Assembly (NCBI GenBank): GCA_001512835.1
Contig: LFRQ01000104.1
Coordinates: 70,993 to 106,515, forward strand
DNA: 35,523 nt
Source: Clostridia bacterium DTU022
GTDB lineage: Bacteria > Bacillota > Dethiobacteria > DTU022
Direction: 5' to 3'
The notes under the pieces are model-generated. The model was not told the DNA's origin. It did no database searches and worked only from the letters and a program-made list of their open reading frames with translations. The first letter of the stretch is position 1. Every line of letters starts with the position of its first letter. A program made the translations under genes and the position numbers. Positions 16,076 to 24,399 of this stretch are shown here, one piece after another.

Positions 16076-16555
16076 ATGGCCCTTCGAAAACTGGTTGCCG
16101 GGGATAGTGCCGTTTTGCGCGCCCAGGCCCACCCGGTTCGGACCATCGACCGGGTCATTTTAAATCTTTTGGACGATATGGCGGAAACGATGTACCATGC
16201 CAAAGGGGTGGGGCTGGCTGCTCCGCAAATTGGCATCTCCAAGCAACTGGTGGTTATCGATATCGGGGACGGCCGGTTGCTGGAATTGATCAACCCCGTT
16301 CTGCTGGAAGCCAGGGGGGAGGTCCTGGATCTGGAGGGCTGCCTGAGCCTCCCCGGAATTTCGGGCGAAGTTCCCCGGGCGGAATGGGTGGCGGTCCAGG
16401 CTCTGGATCGCCAGGGACGAGAGTTCCGCCTGGAAGGGGAGGGCCTCCTGGCCCGGGCTTTGCAGCACGAACTGGATCACCTCCAGGGTATTCTCTTTAT
16501 CGACCGGGCTAAGAAGATCCTCGAGCCCGGGGAAAGCCCGGGTGAAGACAGATGA
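16076..16555 (+). CDS. def: Peptide deformylase
   Basis: Metallo-enzyme that removes the N-formyl group from new proteins. 159 residues with all three catalytic motifs: G-V-G-L-A-A-P-Q-I-G, E-G-C-L-S-L-P (metal Cys) and Q-H-E-L-D-H-L (two metal His and the catalytic Glu). ATG follows GGAGGTG. The stop overlaps the fmt start by 4 bases (ATGA), so formylation and deformylation enzymes are translationally coupled. Confidence 0.96.
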   Translation: MALRKLVAGDSAVLRAQAHPVRTIDRVILNLLDDMAETMYHAKGVGLAAPQIGISKQLVVIDIGDGRLLELINPVLLEARGEVLDLEGCLSLPGISGEVPRAEWVAVQALDRQGREFRLEGEGLLARALQHELDHLQGILFIDRAKKILEPGESPGEDR

Positions 16556-17508
16556 AAGAACTGAAGCTGCTCTTTATGGGGACGCCGGCCTTTGCCCTCC
16601 CTTCCCTGGAGCTAATCCGGGAAAGCCGGCACCGGCTGGCGGGGATCGTAACCCGGCCGGACCGCCCCCGGGGGCGGGGACGGCGGCTCAGCGTATCCCC
16701 GGTGAAGGAGTGGGCCCTGAAAAACGGGGTGGCGCTCAGCCAGCCGGCCGGCTTGAAGGATCCCTCCTTCTGGGAGTGGCTGGAGGGCCTGGCTCCCGAC
16801 CTGGTGATCACCGTGGCCTACGGCAAGATCCTTCCTCCCGCCCTCCTGGACTACCCTCCCCTGGGCTGCATCAACCTGCATGCTTCCCTCCTGCCCGCCT
16901 ACCGGGGAGCGGCCCCCATACACCGGGCCGTAATGGCCGGGGAGGAGAGCACCGGGGTAACGGTGATCAAGATGAATCCTCAGATGGACGCCGGGGATAT
17001 TATCCTCCAGGAAGCGGTGCCCATCCGCATTGACGATACCACGGGCACTCTCCACGATCGCCTGGCTTCCCTGGGGGCCCGGCTGCTCCTGCAGGCGGTG
17101 GACCAGCTGGCCTCCGGCGAAGCGGTATTTAAGCCCCAGGACCATGCCGCAGCCACCCTGGCGCCTCCCTTAACCCCGGAGGAGGAGCGGCTGGACTGGA
17201 GAAGAAGCGCCTGGGAGCTCTACAATCAGATCCGGGGCTTGAATCCCCGGCCGGGAGCCTTTACCTTTTTCCGGGGCCGCCGCCTGAAGATCTGGCGCGC
17301 CGCCCCTCCCGCCCCTGAAAAAGGGCCGGGGGAGGGCCGGCCTGGGGAGTTGCTGGCGGTCTCCCCGGAGTCCTTTACCGTGGCCGCCGGCGACGGAGCC
17401 CTGACGGTGCTGGAGGTGCAGCCGGAAGGGAAGAAGGCCATTTCGGCGGGCGACTTCTGCCGAGGCTACCGGGTGGCTCCCGGAGAACGCTTTGACTCCC
17501 GGGAATAA
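16552..17508 (+). CDS. fmt: Methionyl-tRNA formyltransferase
   Basis: Formylates initiator Met-tRNA with 10-formyl-tetrahydrofolate. 318 residues: N-terminal formyltransferase domain with F-M-G-T-P-A-F-A-L-P, catalytic region I-N-L-H-A-S-L-L-P-A-Y-R-G-A-A-P-I and G-V-T-V-I-K-M-N-P-Q-M-D-A-G-D-I, then a C-terminal OB-like tRNA-binding domain from ~205 (Y-N-Q-I-R-G-L-N-P-R-P-G-A). Start overlaps the def stop. Confidence 0.96.
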   Translation: MKELKLLFMGTPAFALPSLELIRESRHRLAGIVTRPDRPRGRGRRLSVSPVKEWALKNGVALSQPAGLKDPSFWEWLEGLAPDLVITVAYGKILPPALLDYPPLGCINLHASLLPAYRGAAPIHRAVMAGEESTGVTVIKMNPQMDAGDIILQEAVPIRIDDTTGTLHDRLASLGARLLLQAVDQLASGEAVFKPQDHAAATLAPPLTPEEERLDWRRSAWELYNQIRGLNPRPGAFTFFRGRRLKIWRAAPPAPEKGPGEGRPGELLAVSPESFTVAAGDGALTVLEVQPEGKKAISAGDFCRGYRVAPGERFDSRE

Positions 17509-17527
17509 TTGAGGCAGGGAGCAAAGG

Positions 17528-18880
17528 ATGAGCAAAAGTCTCCCCACAGCACGGGAAGCGGCCTTAAAGGCCCTGGTACGGGTGGAACGGGACGAGGCTT
17601 ACCTTAACCTGGTCTTTCCTTCCCTGGCCGGCGGCCTCTCTTCCCGGGACCGGGCCCTGGCCCTGCGCATCGCCCAGGGAACCCTGCAGCACTTGAATAC
17701 CCTGGACTGGGCCCTGGGGCTCTTCTTGAAGCAGCCCCTTTCCCGATTTACCCCCTGGATCAGGAACTTGCTCCGCTTGAGCGCCTACCAGCTGCTGTAC
17801 GCCCAGCGGATTCCCCCCCACGCCGTCATCGACGAAGGGGTCCGGCTGGCCCGGCGCTACGGCCACCGCGGGGTGGCCGGCCTGGCCAACGCCGTCCTGC
17901 GGCGCCTGAGCGAGAATAGAGAATCCCTGCCCTGGCCCGACCCGGCCCGAGATTTGACCGCCTACCTGGCCTTGAAATACAGCCACCCCCCCTGGCTGGT
18001 CCGGCGCTGGCTGGACCGCTACGGCGCCGCGGAGACCGAGGCCCTGTGCCGGGCCAACAACGAAGTCTCCCCCCTCTCCATCCGCCCCAACCGCCTTCGG
18101 GTGACGGTGGAAGAGCTGCAGGAGAGGCTGGAGCGGGAGGGAGCCGGGGCGACTCCTTCCCCCATTGTCCCCGGAGCCCTCTACCTCTCCGTGAACTCCC
18201 CCCCGGACCGGCTGGAGAGCTACCGGGAAGGTCTGTTTACCATCCAGGGCGAGGGGTCGATGCTGGTATCGCTTCTCCTGGAACCCCGGCCCGGGGCGCA
18301 GGTGGTGGACCTGTGCAGCGCTCCCGGGGGGAAGACTACCCACCTGGCGGAGCTCATGGAGGATCGGGGGGAGGTGGCTGCCGTGGATATATATCCCCAG
18401 CGCCTGCGCCTGGTGGAGAAGGCGGCGGCCAGGCTGGGGCTCACCTGCATCAGGACCGTTCTCGGAGACGGCCGCCATCCCGCCGCCCTGCCCCTCTCCC
18501 CCTCCCCGTATATCCTGGTGGACGCCCCCTGCAGCGGCCTGGGCGTCCTGCGCCGGCTGCCGGAGTTAAAGTGGCGCCGCCGGCCTGAGGATCTCGTGGC
18601 GATGCAGGAGCGGCAGCTGGAGCTGCTCCGGGGGGCCTACTCCCTCCTGGCCCCGGGGGGCCGTCTTCTCTACAGCGTCTGCACCAACGAGCAGGAGGAG
18701 ACGGAAGCGGTGGCCCAGCGCTTTGGCCGGGCCTTCCCCGACCTGGTCCTGGTGGAGGAGAGCCGCCTGCCCGGCGTTGCCGCCGGTGCCCGGCCCCGCG
18801 GCGGCACCCTGGAGCTGCTGCCTCACCGGGACGGGACCGACGGCTTCTTTATGGCTCTCTGGGAGAAAAAAGGGCCTTGA
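17528..18880 (+). CDS. rsmB: 16S rRNA cytosine-5 methyltransferase RsmB
   Basis: SAM-dependent m5C methyltransferase for 16S rRNA (C967 in E. coli). 450 residues: N-terminal NusB-like domain (~1-145, with A-V-I-D-E-G-V-R-L-A-R and A-G-L-A-N-A-V-L-R-R) and a Rossmann methyltransferase domain with SAM motif D-L-C-S-A-P-G-G-K-T-T-H, D-A-P-C-S-G-L-G (catalytic Cys) and Y-S-V-C-T-N (second Cys). ATG 17528 after an AGGCAGGGAG-like site. In many Firmicutes rlmN follows; here the next gene is prpC. Confidence 0.95.
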   Translation: MSKSLPTAREAALKALVRVERDEAYLNLVFPSLAGGLSSRDRALALRIAQGTLQHLNTLDWALGLFLKQPLSRFTPWIRNLLRLSAYQLLYAQRIPPHAVIDEGVRLARRYGHRGVAGLANAVLRRLSENRESLPWPDPARDLTAYLALKYSHPPWLVRRWLDRYGAAETEALCRANNEVSPLSIRPNRLRVTVEELQERLEREGAGATPSPIVPGALYLSVNSPPDRLESYREGLFTIQGEGSMLVSLLLEPRPGAQVVDLCSAPGGKTTHLAELMEDRGEVAAVDIYPQRLRLVEKAAARLGLTCIRTVLGDGRHPAALPLSPSPYILVDAPCSGLGVLRRLPELKWRRRPEDLVAMQERQLELLRGAYSLLAPGGRLLYSVCTNEQEETEAVAQRFGRAFPDLVLVEESRLPGVAAGARPRGGTLELLPHRDGTDGFFMALWEKKGP

Positions 18881-18932
18881 AACTGCCCGGCCGTACCGCA
18901 TCCTGCCCACCGTCTTAAAAGGGGCAGCAGCG

Positions 18933-18961
18933 TTGCCATTTTAAATTCAATTTGCTATACT
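18933..18961 (+). promoter_or_regulatory. Sigma-A promoter for prpC-prkC-rsgA-rpe
   Basis: TTGCCA (18933-18938), a 17-base A+T-rich spacer and TATACT (18956-18961); predicted transcript start near 18968, about 60 bases before prpC. The 149-base gap after rsmB is the only long break in this cluster. Confidence 0.7.
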
Positions 18962-19029
18962 GATCATGATATTTTTTATTGTCGACTTAAGGAGAATTTT
19001 ACGATACCGGCAGGAGGAGAGGTGCCCTG

Positions 19030-19779
19030 TTGCAGGTTATTGGCCTTACCCATCCGGGGAGGGAGCGCTCCCGAAATGAAGACAGCTTCCTGATCAAGCA
19101 GAGCCCCCGGCTCCATCTGTTGGCGGTGGCCGACGGCCTGGGAGGGCACCAGGCCGGCGACGTGGCCAGCAACCTGGCGGTGGAAATCCTGGAGCAGCAT
19201 TGGGGCGAGATGGAGCAGGAGTTGACCGGCGCCCCCAAGAGCCAGTTGGCCGAATTTGTGCAAAATTTAATGTATAAAGCCAACCACGCTCTCCTGGAGC
19301 AGTCCTCCGCGGACAGCACCAAGCAGGGGATGGGGACCACCCTGACCATGGGCCTGGTTGCCGACGGCCACCTGACCATCGGCCATGTGGGCGACAGCCG
19401 CGCTTACCTGGTGAACGGGGAGCAGATCCGCCTGCTGACGGAGGACCATTCCCTGCTGGGCGAGATGATCCAGGCCGGAGATATCAGCCCCGATGAAGCC
19501 CAGGGGCACCCCCAGCGCCACATCCTGACCCGGGCCCTGGGTTCTTCACCCGAGATCAAGATCGACCTCATCCAGCAGGAACTGGAGGAAGGCTTCGGTT
19601 TAATTTTTTGTACCGACGGGTTGACTTCCCTGGTGCGGGAGGAGGAGATTCTCTCCTTGTACCTGAAGCATGACGACCTGAACCGGCTGGCCAAGGCCTT
19701 GATCGATCTGGCCAACAAGAGGGGCGGTTTTGACAACATTACCGTGGTATTGGCCAGAGACAGCAGGAGGCAGAAATAA
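19030..19779 (+). CDS. prpC: PP2C-family serine/threonine phosphatase PrpC
   Basis: Mn2+/Mg2+-dependent phosphatase that reverses phosphorylation by the neighbouring kinase PrkC. 249 residues with PP2C motifs: R-S-R-N-E-D-S-F near the N-terminus, A-V-A-D-G-L-G-G-H-Q-A-G-D (metal Asp), G-D-S-R-A-Y, E-D-H-S, C-T-D-G-L-T and D-N-I-T-V-V-L near the end. TTG start behind AGGAGGAGAGGTG. The stop shares one base with the prkC start (TAATG). Confidence 0.95.
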   Translation: MQVIGLTHPGRERSRNEDSFLIKQSPRLHLLAVADGLGGHQAGDVASNLAVEILEQHWGEMEQELTGAPKSQLAEFVQNLMYKANHALLEQSSADSTKQGMGTTLTMGLVADGHLTIGHVGDSRAYLVNGEQIRLLTEDHSLLGEMIQAGDISPDEAQGHPQRHILTRALGSSPEIKIDLIQQELEEGFGLIFCTDGLTSLVREEEILSLYLKHDDLNRLAKALIDLANKRGGFDNITVVLARDSRRQK

Positions 19780-21452
19780 TGGTAGGTAAAATGCTGGCAG
19801 ACCGGTACGAGTTGCTGGAGAAAATCGGAGAGGGAGGGATGGCCCGGGTCTACCTGGGACGGGATCACCTCCTTAATCGCCATGTGGCCATAAAAATTCT
19901 TAAGGACCAGATGACGGGGGATCCCGACTTCATCCGCCGCTTCCGCCGGGAGGCCCAGGCGGCGGCCCGGTTGTCCCATCCCAATATTGTCAATATTTAC
20001 GACGTGGGCCAGGAAGGGGAAACCCACTACATTGTCATGGAGTATGTCCTGGGGAAAAACCTGAAGCAGTATATCCGGGAGCGGGGGCGCCTCCCCGCCC
20101 AGGAGGCGGTCTCCATCGCCCGCCAGATTGCCGAAGCCCTGGTTCAAGCCCACGCGGCCGGGGTGATCCACCGGGATATCAAGCCCCAGAATATTCTCTT
20201 TACCCCCGACGGCCAGGTGAAGGTGGCCGATTTCGGAGTGGCACTGGCCGCCGACGGTTCCACCCTGACCTGTACCGACGCCATCGTGGGCTCCGTGCAC
20301 TACTTTTCCCCGGAGCAGGCCCGGGGCGGCCAGGCGGGGAAGCATTCCGACCTTTACTCCCTAGGTGTAATCCTCTACGAGATGGTTACCGGCCAGGTGC
20401 CTTTTTCCGGGGTCAGTCCCATATCCGTGGCCATGAAACATGTCCAGGAGAAAATTGTCCCGCCGCGGCAGTTGAATAAGAGCATTCCCGAGCCGCTGGA
20501 GCGGATTATTCTCAAGGCGATGCAGAAAGCGCCCTCCCAGCGCTACCTGAACGCCCAAAGCTTCCTGGAGGACCTGATCTATTTCCAGGAAAAAGGAATG
20601 GCCCGCGCTGTTCCCAACAACCACAAGGTTGATGAGGAGGAGACGATCATTGTGGAGGCCTCCAAGTTTCATAATAACAAGCAGAAGGCCAAGATATGGA
20701 AAAGGCCCTGGTTCATCCCCCTGCTGGTGGTGGTATTCCTGGGGATCTGCCTGCTGGCCGGCTACCTGGCCCTGAAAAGCTTTATCCTGGTGCCCGAGGT
20801 TACCGTTCCCGACGTGCAGGAGATGCCCCTGGATGATGCGGTGGCCCTCCTGGAGGAGGCCGGCCTTCGATATACCATCAAGGAGCAGGTTTTCGACAAC
20901 GTGGTCCCCAAGGGGAATGTAATCCGGGTTGAACCGCGGCCGGGGCGCAAGGTGCGCGAGGGGAGCGAGGTGGCCCTGGTGCTCAGCAACGGGCCTGAAT
21001 ATGTGCTGACCCCGAACCTGCTCCAGCGGACGGAGATGGAGGCGCGGATTATCGCCCAGGACCTGGATCTCAAGCTAAGATTTATTCGCGAGTACAATGA
21101 AGAGGAGCCGGAAGGGAAGATCTTCCGGCAGGTGCCCGATGAAGGGTTCCGGGTTGCTCCCGGGGACGAGATCACCGTCTATGTCAGCATGGGCGGCAGG
21201 CCTTTCCCCATTGCCAACCTTAAGGGGAAGAGCAGGGAAGAGGCGGAAGCCTACTTGCGCGAAAACGGGCTCAAGGTGCGCCAGATCCGCGAGGAGCAGT
21301 CAGACAGCCCCGCGGGGACGGTAATCGCCCAGTTTCCCGAGGGCGGCAGCAACGTGCAGCCGGGGCAATCGGTGGACCTGGTGATTAGCAGCGGCCCCGG
21401 GGAGGAGGCGGCAGAAGAGGAGGAGCCCCTGGAGGAAGAGGAAAACAACTAG
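19779..21452 (+). CDS. prkC: PASTA-domain serine/threonine protein kinase PrkC
   Basis: Transmembrane Hanks-type kinase that senses cell-wall muropeptides; in Bacillus it signals spore germination and stationary-phase state. 557 residues: kinase domain ~10-270 with G-E-G-G-M-A-R-V, Lys39, H-R-D-I-K-P-Q-N (catalytic Asp133) and D-F-G (Asp151), and an S/T-rich activation loop; a basic juxtamembrane segment; one membrane helix at ~310-333; three extracellular PASTA repeats (~338-405, ~406-473, ~474-541); and a highly acidic tail. Overlaps prpC by one base. Confidence 0.96.
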   Translation: MVGKMLADRYELLEKIGEGGMARVYLGRDHLLNRHVAIKILKDQMTGDPDFIRRFRREAQAAARLSHPNIVNIYDVGQEGETHYIVMEYVLGKNLKQYIRERGRLPAQEAVSIARQIAEALVQAHAAGVIHRDIKPQNILFTPDGQVKVADFGVALAADGSTLTCTDAIVGSVHYFSPEQARGGQAGKHSDLYSLGVILYEMVTGQVPFSGVSPISVAMKHVQEKIVPPRQLNKSIPEPLERIILKAMQKAPSQRYLNAQSFLEDLIYFQEKGMARAVPNNHKVDEEETIIVEASKFHNNKQKAKIWKRPWFIPLLVVVFLGICLLAGYLALKSFILVPEVTVPDVQEMPLDDAVALLEEAGLRYTIKEQVFDNVVPKGNVIRVEPRPGRKVREGSEVALVLSNGPEYVLTPNLLQRTEMEARIIAQDLDLKLRFIREYNEEEPEGKIFRQVPDEGFRVAPGDEITVYVSMGGRPFPIANLKGKSREEAEAYLRENGLKVRQIREEQSDSPAGTVIAQFPEGGSNVQPGQSVDLVISSGPGEEAAEEEEPLEEEENN

Positions 21453-21482
21453 ACCTAAACCAAAAGGCAAAAGGGGGTCGGG

Positions 21483-22346
21483 TTGCTGGAAGGAATAGTG
21501 GTTAGGGCCTCGGGCGGATTCTTTGCCGTTCGGGATGACCGGGGGGAGGTCACCCTGTGCCGGGCCCGGGGAAAGCTTAAAAAGGAGAAGCTGGCCCCTC
21601 TGGTGGGGGACCGGGTCTCTTTTTCTCCCCGGGAGAAGGTGATTGAAAAGATCCATCCCCGCCGGACCTGCCTGCTTCGCCCTCCGGTAGCCAACGTGGA
21701 CCAGGTGGTGGTGGTGCTCTCCATCTGCAACCCCCCGCCGGATTGGTTCCTGGCCACCCGTCTCCTGGTTCAGGTGGAGCAGCAGGGCATGGAAGGAATT
21801 ATTTGTATTACTAAGATTGACCTGGCCGACGCGGAGATGCTGGCCGAGACCCGGCAGGTGGTGAAGGCTTTCCCGTACCGGCACCTTTTTACCGCCAAGG
21901 GGAGGGAGAACCGGGAACTGAAAGCGGCCCTGAAAGACCGCTGCTCCGTCTTCGCCGGCCCCTCGGGGGTGGGCAAGTCGACCCTGCTCAATTCATTGCA
22001 ACCCGATTTTGACCTGGAAACAGGAGAGGTCAGCCCCCGGCTGGGGCGCGGCCGCCACACCACCCGGGCGGCGATGCTCCTGCCCCTGAAAGAGGGGGGG
22101 CTGGTGGTGGATACCCCCGGCTTTACCCGCTTGTGGGTGGAGAAGCTGGAGGCCGCCGAACTTTCCGCCCTTTTCCCGGAGATGGCTTCCCTGGCCGGGA
22201 AGTGTGCCTTCCGGAACTGCACCCACCGCCGGGAACCGGACTGCGCCGTCCGGGAGGCCGTGGCGCAAGAGGTGGTTCACCCCCTGCGCTACCAGCATTA
22301 CCTGCTTCTCTATGAAGAACTTGAGGAACAGGAGAAGAAAAGATGA
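21483..22346 (+). CDS. rsgA: Small-ribosomal-subunit GTPase RsgA
   Basis: GTPase that acts in late 30S maturation. 287 residues: N-terminal OB-fold (~1-65), then a circularly permuted GTPase domain in the order G4 (T-K-I-D), G1 (G-P-S-G-V-G-K-S-T), G3 (D-T-P-G), and a C-terminal zinc knuckle C-x5-C-x-H-x6-C (C-A-F-R-N-C-T-H). TTG at 21483 follows a G-rich site. The stop overlaps the rpe start (ATGA). PrkC is known to phosphorylate RsgA in Bacillus, consistent with the linkage. Confidence 0.95.
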   Translation: MLEGIVVRASGGFFAVRDDRGEVTLCRARGKLKKEKLAPLVGDRVSFSPREKVIEKIHPRRTCLLRPPVANVDQVVVVLSICNPPPDWFLATRLLVQVEQQGMEGIICITKIDLADAEMLAETRQVVKAFPYRHLFTAKGRENRELKAALKDRCSVFAGPSGVGKSTLLNSLQPDFDLETGEVSPRLGRGRHTTRAAMLLPLKEGGLVVDTPGFTRLWVEKLEAAELSALFPEMASLAGKCAFRNCTHRREPDCAVREAVAQEVVHPLRYQHYLLLYEELEEQEKKR

Positions 22347-23023
22347 ACCAAGCCGGCATTAAAGTAGCACCCTCCATATTGTCCGCCGACTACAGCCGCC
22401 TGGGGGAAGAGATCCGGCGCGTGGAGGCCGCCGGGGCGGACTGGATTCACCTGGATATTATGGACGGCCATTTCGTTCCGGCCCTGACCTTCGGTCCCCA
22501 GGTGGTGGCCTCCCTGCGGAAGCATACCGACCTCTTCTTTGACGCCCACCTGATGATCGAGAATCCCGAGCGGCAGCTGGAGTCCTTTGCCCGGGCGGGG
22601 GTGCAGAATATTACCGTGCACCTGGAAGCCACCCGCCACCTCCACCGGCTTTTGAAGGAGATTCGGGATTTGGGCCTGAAAGCGGGGGTGGCCCTCAACC
22701 CGGCTACGCCCCCGGAGGCCTTGCGCTACGTCTGGGATCTGGTGGACCTGGTCCTGGTGATGAGCGTAAACCCAGGCATGGGCGGGCAGGCTTTTATACC
22801 CGCCGTCCTGCCCAAGATCAGGTTCCTGGCGGACTTCATCCGCCGGGAGGGACTCCCGGTGGAACTGCAGGTGGACGGGGGGATCAACGGGGAGACGGCC
22901 CGGGAGGTGGTGGAGGCCGGCGCCACAGTGCTGGTGGCCGGGTCGGCGGTGTTCCAGTCCCCCTCGGGGATGGATCTGATCCAGGCCTTCAAGTCCCTGG
23001 GCGGCCCCACAAGGGCGGTTTAA
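22343..23023 (+). CDS. rpe: Ribulose-phosphate 3-epimerase
   Basis: Interconverts ribulose 5-phosphate and xylulose 5-phosphate. 226 residues, TIM barrel. Motifs: A-P-S-I-L-S-A-D near the N-terminus, H-L-D-I-M-D-G-H-F-V-P, D-A-H-L-M-I, M-S-V-N-P-G-M-G-G-Q and V-D-G-G-I-N with catalytic Asp residues in D-I-M-D and V-D-G-G. ATG overlaps the rsgA stop. Last gene of the prpC cluster; ribulose 5-phosphate is also a substrate of RibBA encoded just downstream. Confidence 0.96.
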   Translation: MNQAGIKVAPSILSADYSRLGEEIRRVEAAGADWIHLDIMDGHFVPALTFGPQVVASLRKHTDLFFDAHLMIENPERQLESFARAGVQNITVHLEATRHLHRLLKEIRDLGLKAGVALNPATPPEALRYVWDLVDLVLVMSVNPGMGGQAFIPAVLPKIRFLADFIRREGLPVELQVDGGINGETAREVVEAGATVLVAGSAVFQSPSGMDLIQAFKSLGGPTRAV

Positions 23024-23038
23024 AATTGAAAAGGCTTG

Positions 23039-23047
23039 TGCTATAAT
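23039..23047 (+). promoter_or_regulatory. Promoter for the riboflavin operon
   Basis: TGC followed by TATAAT (23042-23047), an extended -10, 14 bases before the FMN aptamer. The expected -35 position falls at the rpe stop and is poor. Confidence 0.5.
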
Positions 23048-23060
23048 TTACTTGACCGTT

Positions 23061-23196
23061 TTCTTCGGGGTCTGGTGAGAGGGTTAACCTCAATTCCGAA
23101 CCGGCGGTGAGCTCCCTCGGGAGTCAAGCCCGCGAGCCGCAAGGCCGATCTGGTGAAAGTCCAGAGCCGACAGTATAGTCTGGAAGGGAGAAGAAA
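23061..23196 (+). ncRNA. FMN riboswitch (RFN element)
   Basis: The conserved blocks of the RFN aptamer appear in order: TTCTTCGGGG at the 5' end, AACCGGCGGTGAG, CCGCGAGCC, TGGTGAAAGTCCAGAGCCGACAG (given here only as a landmark near 23151-23173), AGTATAGTCTGGA and the closing GGGAGAAGA. It binds FMN and represses ribDEBAH expression. No T-rich intrinsic terminator follows; the downstream pairing suggests control of translation. Confidence 0.96.
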
Positions 23197-23238
23197 CGGC
23201 GGCTAATCCATTTGCTTTAGTCGTTGATCTCTTCCAGG

Positions 23239-23285
23239 CCCTGGGGGATTTCCCTCAGGGCTGATTTGTCAGTTGCGCCTGGGGG
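23239..23285 (+). promoter_or_regulatory. Expression platform of the FMN riboswitch with alternative pairing
   Basis: CCCTCAGGG (23252-23260) can pair with CCCTGGGGG just upstream (23239-23247, 9 bp, 4-base loop). Alternatively, its first eight bases can pair with CCTGGGGG downstream (23278-23285), which is the ribD ribosome binding site. The two pairings exclude each other, as expected for a translation switch. Confidence 0.5.
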
Positions 23286-23293
23286 TGTGGGCG

Positions 23294-24394
23294 GTGGATG
23301 TTGACGAGCGCTTTATGTGGATGGCCCTGGACCTGGCCCGGCAAGGGCGGGGAAGGACCAGCCCCAATCCCATGGTGGGGGCGGTGCTGGTCAAGGAAGA
23401 GGAGGTGGTGGGGAGCGGCGGCCACCTGGCCGCGGGGACGCCCCACGCCGAGATCATCGCTTTAAACAAGGCGGGAAAGAGGGCCCGGGGAGCGGTGCTC
23501 TACATCAACCTGGAGCCCTGCTGCCACCACGGGCGGACGCCTCCCTGTGTGGAGGCCCTTATCAAGGCGGGAGTCTCCAAGGTGGTGGCCGCCATGGAAG
23601 ATCCCAACCCCCTGGTTTCGGGCAAAGGCTTCCAAAGGTTGAGGGAAGCCGGGATCGAAGTGGAGGTCGGTCTCCTGGAGGAGCAAGCACGGCGCTTGAA
23701 CGAGGCCTTCATCAAGTACATCACCACGGGGATCCCCTTTGTCATGGTGAAGGCGGCGATGACCCTGGACGGGAAGATAGCCACCCGCACGGGGGAGTCC
23801 CGGTGGATTACCGGGGAGAAGGCGCGCCAGTTTGTCCACCGCCTCCGAGATCAGGTGGATGCCGTTATTGTCGGCATCGAGACGGTGCTGCGGGACGATC
23901 CCCGCCTGACCACCAGGCTGGAGGGCGGCGGCGGGAAAGATGCCGCCCGGGTGGTGGTGGACAGCCGGGGCCGCCTCCCCCTGGAGGCCCGGGTAATCAA
24001 CCGGAGTTCCCCGGCGCCTACCATCCTGGCCACCACGGAGCAGGCTTCGCCGGACAAATGCGCCCTGTTGAAGGAACGGGGGGTGGAGGTCCTGCTCCTT
24101 CCCGAAGAGAAGGGACGGGTGGACTTGAAGGCCCTGCTGCAGGCCCTGGGCAAGAGGGAGATGACCTCCGTCCTGGTGGAGGGGGGAGGGACCCTGAACT
24201 ACGCTTTTCTGGAGCGCGACCTGGTTGACAAGCTGTTTCTCTTTGTGGCCCCCATTATCTGCGGGGGAAGGGAGGCGCCCACCCCTTTTTCCGGGGAAGG
24301 GGTGGCTTCCCTGAAGGAGAGCTGGTCGCTGAAAGACGTGGAACTGAAACAGTTCCACCAGGACCTGCTCATCATCGGCTACCCGGGGAGGTGA
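23294..24394 (+). CDS. ribD: Bifunctional riboflavin deaminase-reductase RibD
   Basis: Deaminates and then reduces the first pyrimidine intermediate of riboflavin synthesis. ~366 residues: cytidine-deaminase-type domain with zinc ligands in H-A-E (His51, Glu53) and P-C-C-H-H-G-R-T-P-P-C (Cys76, Cys85); a reductase domain from ~150 with V-K-A-A-M-T-L-D-G-K-I-A and S-R-W-I-T-G, plus V-E-G-G-G-T-L near the end. GTG 23294 is chosen because GGGGGTG lies six bases upstream; TTG 23273, the longest start, has no good site. First gene of the rib operon. Confidence 0.93.
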   Translation: MDVDERFMWMALDLARQGRGRTSPNPMVGAVLVKEEEVVGSGGHLAAGTPHAEIIALNKAGKRARGAVLYINLEPCCHHGRTPPCVEALIKAGVSKVVAAMEDPNPLVSGKGFQRLREAGIEVEVGLLEEQARRLNEAFIKYITTGIPFVMVKAAMTLDGKIATRTGESRWITGEKARQFVHRLRDQVDAVIVGIETVLRDDPRLTTRLEGGGGKDAARVVVDSRGRLPLEARVINRSSPAPTILATTEQASPDKCALLKERGVEVLLLPEEKGRVDLKALLQALGKREMTSVLVEGGGTLNYAFLERDLVDKLFLFVAPIICGGREAPTPFSGEGVASLKESWSLKDVELKQFHQDLLIIGYPGR

Positions 24395-24399
24395 GGCTT

